The notes under the pieces: model-generated
What the model was told of the DNA's origin: nothing
Seen by the model: the letters and a program-made list of their open reading frames with translations, nothing else
Databases searched by the model: none
Shown here: positions 6,212-8,868 of the stretch, one piece after another
Numbering within the stretch: position 1 is the stretch's first letter
How the letters are laid out: the number at the start of each line of letters is the position of its first letter
Translations under genes and position numbers: made by a program
NCBI GenBank assembly: GCA_035267785.1
Contig: DATFLL010000004.1
Location: 1-8,868, forward strand
DNA from: DATFLL01 sp035267785
GTDB lineage: Bacteria; Pseudomonadota; Gammaproteobacteria; DATFLL01
Length of the DNA stretch: 8,868 nt
Direction: 5' to 3'

Positions 6212-6568
6212 TTACTTACGAACGGCCTTGCGCGGACCCTTGCGGGTGCGGGCATTGGTGCGCGTACGCTGGCCGTGAACCGGCAGGCCGCGGCGATGAC
6301 GCATGCCGCGGTATGAGCCCAGATCCATCAGGCGCTTGATGTTCATGGAAATTTCCCGGCGCAGGTCGCCCTCGATCGTGAATCGACCGACCTCGGTACG
6401 CAGCCCCTCGATCTCGCCCTCGGAGAGGTCCTTGATCTTGGTGTCGGGCTTGATCCCCGCCGCGTCGCAGATCTGCGACGCGCGGGAACGGCCAATGCCG
6501 TAGATCGCCGTCAGGGCGATTACCGCGTGCTTGTTGACCGGAATGTTTACGCCAGCAATACGGGCCAT
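6212..6568 (-). CDS. rpsM: 30S ribosomal protein S13
   Basis: S13 sits in the 30S head and forms bridges to the 50S subunit; in E. coli its leader is the S4 repression site of the alpha operon. The 118 residues match the usual length. Landmarks are MARIAGVNIP at the start, LTAIYGIGRSRA (the helix-turn-helix region), GDLRREISMNIKRLMDLGSYRG, and the C-terminal HRRGLPVHGQRTRTNARTRKG. An AGGAG sequence lies 7 nt before the ATG. It is the first gene after the 167-nt spc/alpha junction, where a candidate promoter is found. Confidence 0.99.
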   Translation of the reverse strand: MARIAGVNIPVNKHAVIALTAIYGIGRSRASQICDAAGIKPDTKIKDLSEGEIEGLRTEVGRFTIEGDLRREISMNIKRLMDLGSYRGMRHRRGLPVHGQRTRTNARTRKGPRKAVRK

Positions 6569-6599
6569 TGAGCCACTCCTAAAACCAATAAACTGACCG

Positions 6600-6629
6600 C
6601 CATAGGCGCTCTTGCGAAACGCGCTATGG
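6600..6629 (-). other. Hairpin overlapping the candidate rpsM promoter and leader
   Basis: The arms CCATAGCGC and GCGC-C-TATGG pair over 9 bp with one bulged base, around an 11-nt loop. The upstream arm contains most of the candidate -10 element, so transcripts starting at that promoter would carry only part of the stem while read-through transcripts from secY/rpmJ would carry all of it. It may belong to an S4-responsive leader, as in E. coli, but I cannot show the pseudoknot. Confidence 0.45.
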
Positions 6630-6654
6630 TACTGATTTTGCGTCTGTCAATCAA
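6626..6654 (-). promoter_or_regulatory. Candidate sigma-70 promoter of the alpha operon
   Basis: On the minus strand TTGATT (6654-6649) and TACCAT (6631-6626) are separated by 17 bp; each matches the consensus at 4 of 6 positions. Transcription would begin near 6619, giving a leader of about 50 nt before rpsM. An overlapping TTGACA is a perfect -35 but has no well-spaced -10. The position agrees with the E. coli alpha promoter upstream of rpsM. Confidence 0.5.
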
Positions 6655-6687
6655 GCCGCACGACCCCCGAAGAAGGGCCCGTGCGGC
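6655..6687 (-). other. Strong hairpin in the rpmJ-rpsM gap
   Basis: A perfect 8-bp stem (GCCGCACG at 6655-6662, CGTGCGGC at 6680-6687) can be extended inside by CCC/GGG pairs. In the direction of transcription it is followed by UUGAUUGAC, a poor U-run, so it may be only a weak terminator or attenuator at the end of the spc operon. It lies immediately upstream of the candidate -35 element. Confidence 0.5.
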
Positions 6688-6699
6688 CTGATTTGCTCT

Positions 6700-6719
6700 G
6701 GCCGGAGCCCTTCCGGGCC
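6700..6719 (-). other. GC-rich hairpin 16 nt after rpmJ
   Basis: GGCCGGA and TCC-GG-G-CC form a 7-bp stem with one bulged G around a 5-nt loop. No U-run follows. With the next hairpin it makes a tandem structured segment at the end of the spc operon, possibly protecting upstream mRNA from 3' exonucleases. Confidence 0.35.
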
Positions 6720-6735
6720 CCGAACCGCGCCAGGT

Positions 6736-6849
6736 TTAGCCCTGGCGCTGCTTGTGCCGGGCGTCCGAGCAGATCACCCGAACCACGCCCCGGCGGCGGA
6801 TGATCTTGCAATGACGGCACAGCTTCTTGACCGATGCACGAACTTTCAT
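6736..6849 (-). CDS. rpmJ: 50S ribosomal protein L36, zinc-binding form
   Basis: L36 is a small zinc-ribbon protein of the large subunit. The 37-residue product reads MKVRASVKKLCRHCKIIRRR, then a core with VICSDARHKQRQG at the C-terminus. Zinc ligands are C11, C14, C27 and H32, so this is the zinc-containing paralogue rather than the cysteine-free type made under zinc limitation. It is one residue shorter than the E. coli protein, in the loop before the His. A GGAG sequence lies 8 nt before the ATG. It follows secY after 39 nt, the standard gammaproteobacterial position at the end of the spc operon. Confidence 0.97.
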   Translation of the reverse strand: MKVRASVKKLCRHCKIIRRRGVVRVICSDARHKQRQG

Positions 6850-6888
6850 GGTTCCAACTCCGAAATCGTCCAAATTCCAGGCGCGGGC

Positions 6889-8235
6889 TCAGCGCAGCAG
6901 CCCGCCGCCGCCATGTCCCTTGAGGTTGGCCTTTTTCATCAGGCCCTCGTACTGGTGGGACATCAGGTGCGTCTGCAGCTGGGCCATGAAGTCCATGACC
7001 ACCACCACAATAATCAGCAGCGATGTCCCGCCGAAGGAGAACGGTACGTTCCAGTACAGAATCAGGAACTCCGGCAGCAGACACACGGCGGTGATGTAGA
7101 TGGCACCGGCCAGGGTCAACCGCCCCAGGATACCGTCGATGTACCGCGCGGTCTGCTCGCCGGGACGGATCCCGGGGATGAACGCACCCGACTTCTTCAG
7201 GTTGTCCGCCGTCTCCTTCGGGTTGAACATCAACGCCGTATAGAAGAAGCAGAAAAATATAATCGCCCCGGCGTACACCATCACGTAGACGGGCTGACCG
7301 GGCGAGAGCGTGGTGGCGACGCGCTGCAGCCAGCCCAAACCCTCGGTGTTGCCGAACCACCCGGCAATCGTGGCCGGGAACAAAATGATGCTCGAGGCGA
7401 AAATGGGCGGAATCACGCCGGCCATGTTCACCTTCAGCGGCAGGTGGCTCGACTGTGCCGCATACATCTTGCGCCCCTGCTGGCGCTTGGCGTAGTTGAC
7501 CGTTATTCGGCGCTGCCCGCGCTCGACGAACACCACGAACGCCGTGACCAGCACCACCACGGCCAGGACCAGCAGGACGAAGCCCGGGCCCTTCTCGCCC
7601 TGATGAACGAGCTCCAGGGTGCCGCCGATGGCCCGCGGCAGTCCCGCCACGATGCCGGTGAAGATCAGCATCGAGATACCGTTACCGATACCGCGCTCGG
7701 TGACCTGCTCGCCCAGCCACATCAGGAACATCGTCCCCGTCACCAGCGTCACCATGGTCGTGAACAGGAACTGGAACTCCGACTGACCGGGCAGCACCAG
7801 GTTGGGCTGCTTGGTCAACATCACGCCCACGCCCAGGCCCTGGAAGGCCGCCAGCACGAGGGTGCCGATGCGCGTGTAGCGCGTGATGATCCGCCGGCCC
7901 GAGGCGCCTTCCTTGCTCAGCTGTTCGAGCTTGGGGTGCACCTTGGTCATCAGCTGAATGATGATCGAGGCCGAAATGTACGGCATCACACCCAGGGCAA
8001 ACACCGACAGACGCGACAGCGCACCGCCGGAGAACATGTTGAACATGCCCAGGATAGTGCCCTGCTGGCCGCTGAACAGCTTGGCCAGCGCCTGCGGGTC
8101 GATGCCCGGCACGGGGATATAGGCCCCGATGCGGAACACCAGCATGGCGCCGAGCAGGAACAGCAGACGGCGCTTCAGCTCGGTGAAGCGGCCCGCAGCC
8201 AGGCTGTCGGCGATGGCTGAGCGGGTGGTTGCCAC
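6889..8235 (-). CDS. secY: Preprotein translocase subunit SecY
   Basis: SecY is the ten-helix inner-membrane channel through which SecA or ribosomes pass exported and membrane proteins. The 448-residue product has the family hallmarks: GELKRRL-like start (FTELKRRLLFLLGAMLVFRIG, first helix), VPGID and plug region (about 43-75), ALGVMPYISASIIIQL (80-95), ERGIGNGISM (180-189), the cytoplasmic loop with VERGQRRITVNYAKRQQGRK (237-256), IPGIRPGEQTARYI with R357 at the SecA-contact position of E. coli, and a Gly-rich C-terminus. The start is GTG, with zero spacing after the rplO TAA; a GAGG in the end of rplO lies 5 nt upstream, so translation is probably coupled to rplO. Confidence 0.98.
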   Translation of the reverse strand: MATTRSAIADSLAAGRFTELKRRLLFLLGAMLVFRIGAYIPVPGIDPQALAKLFSGQQGTILGMFNMFSGGALSRLSVFALGVMPYISASIIIQLMTKVHPKLEQLSKEGASGRRIITRYTRIGTLVLAAFQGLGVGVMLTKQPNLVLPGQSEFQFLFTTMVTLVTGTMFLMWLGEQVTERGIGNGISMLIFTGIVAGLPRAIGGTLELVHQGEKGPGFVLLVLAVVVLVTAFVVFVERGQRRITVNYAKRQQGRKMYAAQSSHLPLKVNMAGVIPPIFASSIILFPATIAGWFGNTEGLGWLQRVATTLSPGQPVYVMVYAGAIIFFCFFYTALMFNPKETADNLKKSGAFIPGIRPGEQTARYIDGILGRLTLAGAIYITAVCLLPEFLILYWNVPFSFGGTSLLIIVVVVMDFMAQLQTHLMSHQYEGLMKKANLKGHGGGGLLR

Positions 8236-8670
8236 TTATTCCTCGACTTTGCCGCCGGCGGCTTCGATAGCGGCACGCGCGCCCTTGGTCAGCATCAGAC
8301 CCTTGACCGTCACGGCCTTGTCCAGACTGCCCGAGAGCATCACCTTGGCGCGCTCGATGTTGCCGCTGATCAGATTGGCGGCCTTTAGCGCCTGCAGATC
8401 GATGACGTCGGCATCGACCTTGGCGAGCTCGTGCAGGCGCACCTCGGCAGTCAGCCGCCCTACGCGCGACTTGAAGCCGACCTTCGGCAGGCGGCGCTGC
8501 AAGGGCATCTGACCACCCTCGAAGCCGACCTTGTGGTAACCGCCGTTGCGCGACTTCTGGCCCTTGTGGCCCCGACCGCCGGTCTTGCCCAGGCCCGAGC
8601 CGATGCCGCGACCCGGGCGCTTCTTGGCGGTCTTGGCGCCCTTGCCGGGCGTGAGCGAATTGAGGTACAT
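8236..8670 (-). CDS. rplO: 50S ribosomal protein L15
   Basis: L15 binds 23S rRNA late in large-subunit assembly. The 144-residue product, the same length as E. coli L15, starts MYLNSLTPGKGAKTAKKRPG, continues with the Gly/Arg/Lys-rich rRNA-binding tail (GRGIGSGLGKTGGRGHKGQKSR) and FEGGQMPLQRRLPKVGF, and ends in a globular C-domain (VKGLMLTKGARAAIEAAGG). The ATG lies one base after the rpmD TGA, with AGGAAA 6 nt upstream. Its TAA abuts the GTG of secY. The tight packing is typical of the spc operon. Confidence 0.98.
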   Translation of the reverse strand: MYLNSLTPGKGAKTAKKRPGRGIGSGLGKTGGRGHKGQKSRNGGYHKVGFEGGQMPLQRRLPKVGFKSRVGRLTAEVRLHELAKVDADVIDLQALKAANLISGNIERAKVMLSGSLDKAVTVKGLMLTKGARAAIEAAGGKVEE

Positions 8671-8671
8671 G

Positions 8672-8860
8672 TCAGCTTTCCTCGACCTTGAGCATGTAGG
8701 AGACCTTGTTGATCATGCCGCGGTTGCACGGCGTGTCCTGGACCTCCACGGTGTGGTGCATACGGCGCAGGCCCAGACCGCTCACGCAGGCCTTGTGAGA
8801 GGCCACGCGGTGAATCGGGCTGCGCACCAGGGTCACCTTCAGCGTCTTGTTGTTGGCCAT
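8672..8860 (-). CDS. rpmD: 50S ribosomal protein L30
   Basis: L30 is a small large-subunit protein. The 62 residues include the family core LKVTLVRSPIHR, LGLRRMHHTVEVQDTPCNRGMINKV and the end YMLKVEE. It is about three residues longer than E. coli L30. The ATG at 8860 is preceded 5 nt upstream by a TAA that is probably the end of the neighbouring gene, expected to be rpsE. The ribosome-binding site falls outside the window. The stop lies one base before rplO. Confidence 0.96.
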   Translation of the reverse strand: MANNKTLKVTLVRSPIHRVASHKACVSGLGLRRMHHTVEVQDTPCNRGMINKVSYMLKVEES

Positions 8861-8868
8861 GGCTGTTA

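Noticed and set aside
6754..8220. Plus-strand open frame of 488 codons opposite secY and rpmJ
   Set aside because: It lies antisense to an unmistakable secY; its product is His/Gln/Arg-rich with no family features, as expected for a GC-rich shadow frame.
8866..8868. TAA on the minus strand, probable end of rpsE
   Set aside because: Only the stop codon could be inside the window; no coding sequence is visible, so it cannot be supported as a feature.
1..8868. Search for mobile elements, CRISPR arrays, tRNA or rRNA genes and long repeats
   Set aside because: None seen; all gaps are short and the gene content is chromosomal housekeeping plus a few common accessory enzymes.

Overview
The window looks like a piece of a high-GC gammaproteobacterial chromosome. 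Three things point there. The minus-strand gene order is rpmD-rplO-secY-rpmJ-rpsM-rpsK-rpsD-rpoA-rplQ, with no infA or map between secY and rpmJ. The ribosomal and RNA polymerase alpha sequences are close to those of E. coli and Pseudomonas. A uvrA gene lies downstream of rplQ and points towards it. The genus cannot be named from the sequence alone.

Layout from left to right. Positions 1-954 (+) hold the 3' part of uvrA (nucleotide excision repair) and, 3 nt after it, a 98-residue protein that I do not recognise. Positions 1108-2742 (+) hold a GAF/HD-GYP protein, probably a cyclic-di-GMP phosphodiesterase, with a long insertion inside its catalytic domain. It converges on a minus-strand S-adenosylmethionine hydrolase (DUF62) gene at 2739-3476, and the two stop codons overlap in a single CTAG. 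A strong hairpin terminator at 3549-3580 separates this gene from the end of the alpha operon.

From 3605 to the right edge everything is on the minus strand and transcribed right to left: the end of the spc operon (rpmD, rplO, secY, rpmJ), then the alpha operon (rpsM, rpsK, rpsD, rpoA, rplQ). The junction between them (6569-6735) carries hairpins and a plausible sigma-70 promoter. These genes make ribosomal proteins L30, L15, L36, S13, S11, S4 and L17, the SecY translocon channel and the RNA polymerase alpha subunit.

Most of the window is ordinary housekeeping DNA and I see no undescribed multi-gene system. The points most worth a second look are: a zinc-ribbon (four-cysteine) S4 with a proteobacterial-type body and a TTG start codon; the insertion in the HD-GYP domain; the structured spc/alpha junction; hairpins in the gaps flanking rpoA; and the unrecognised gene after uvrA. 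No gap between genes exceeds 300 bases.
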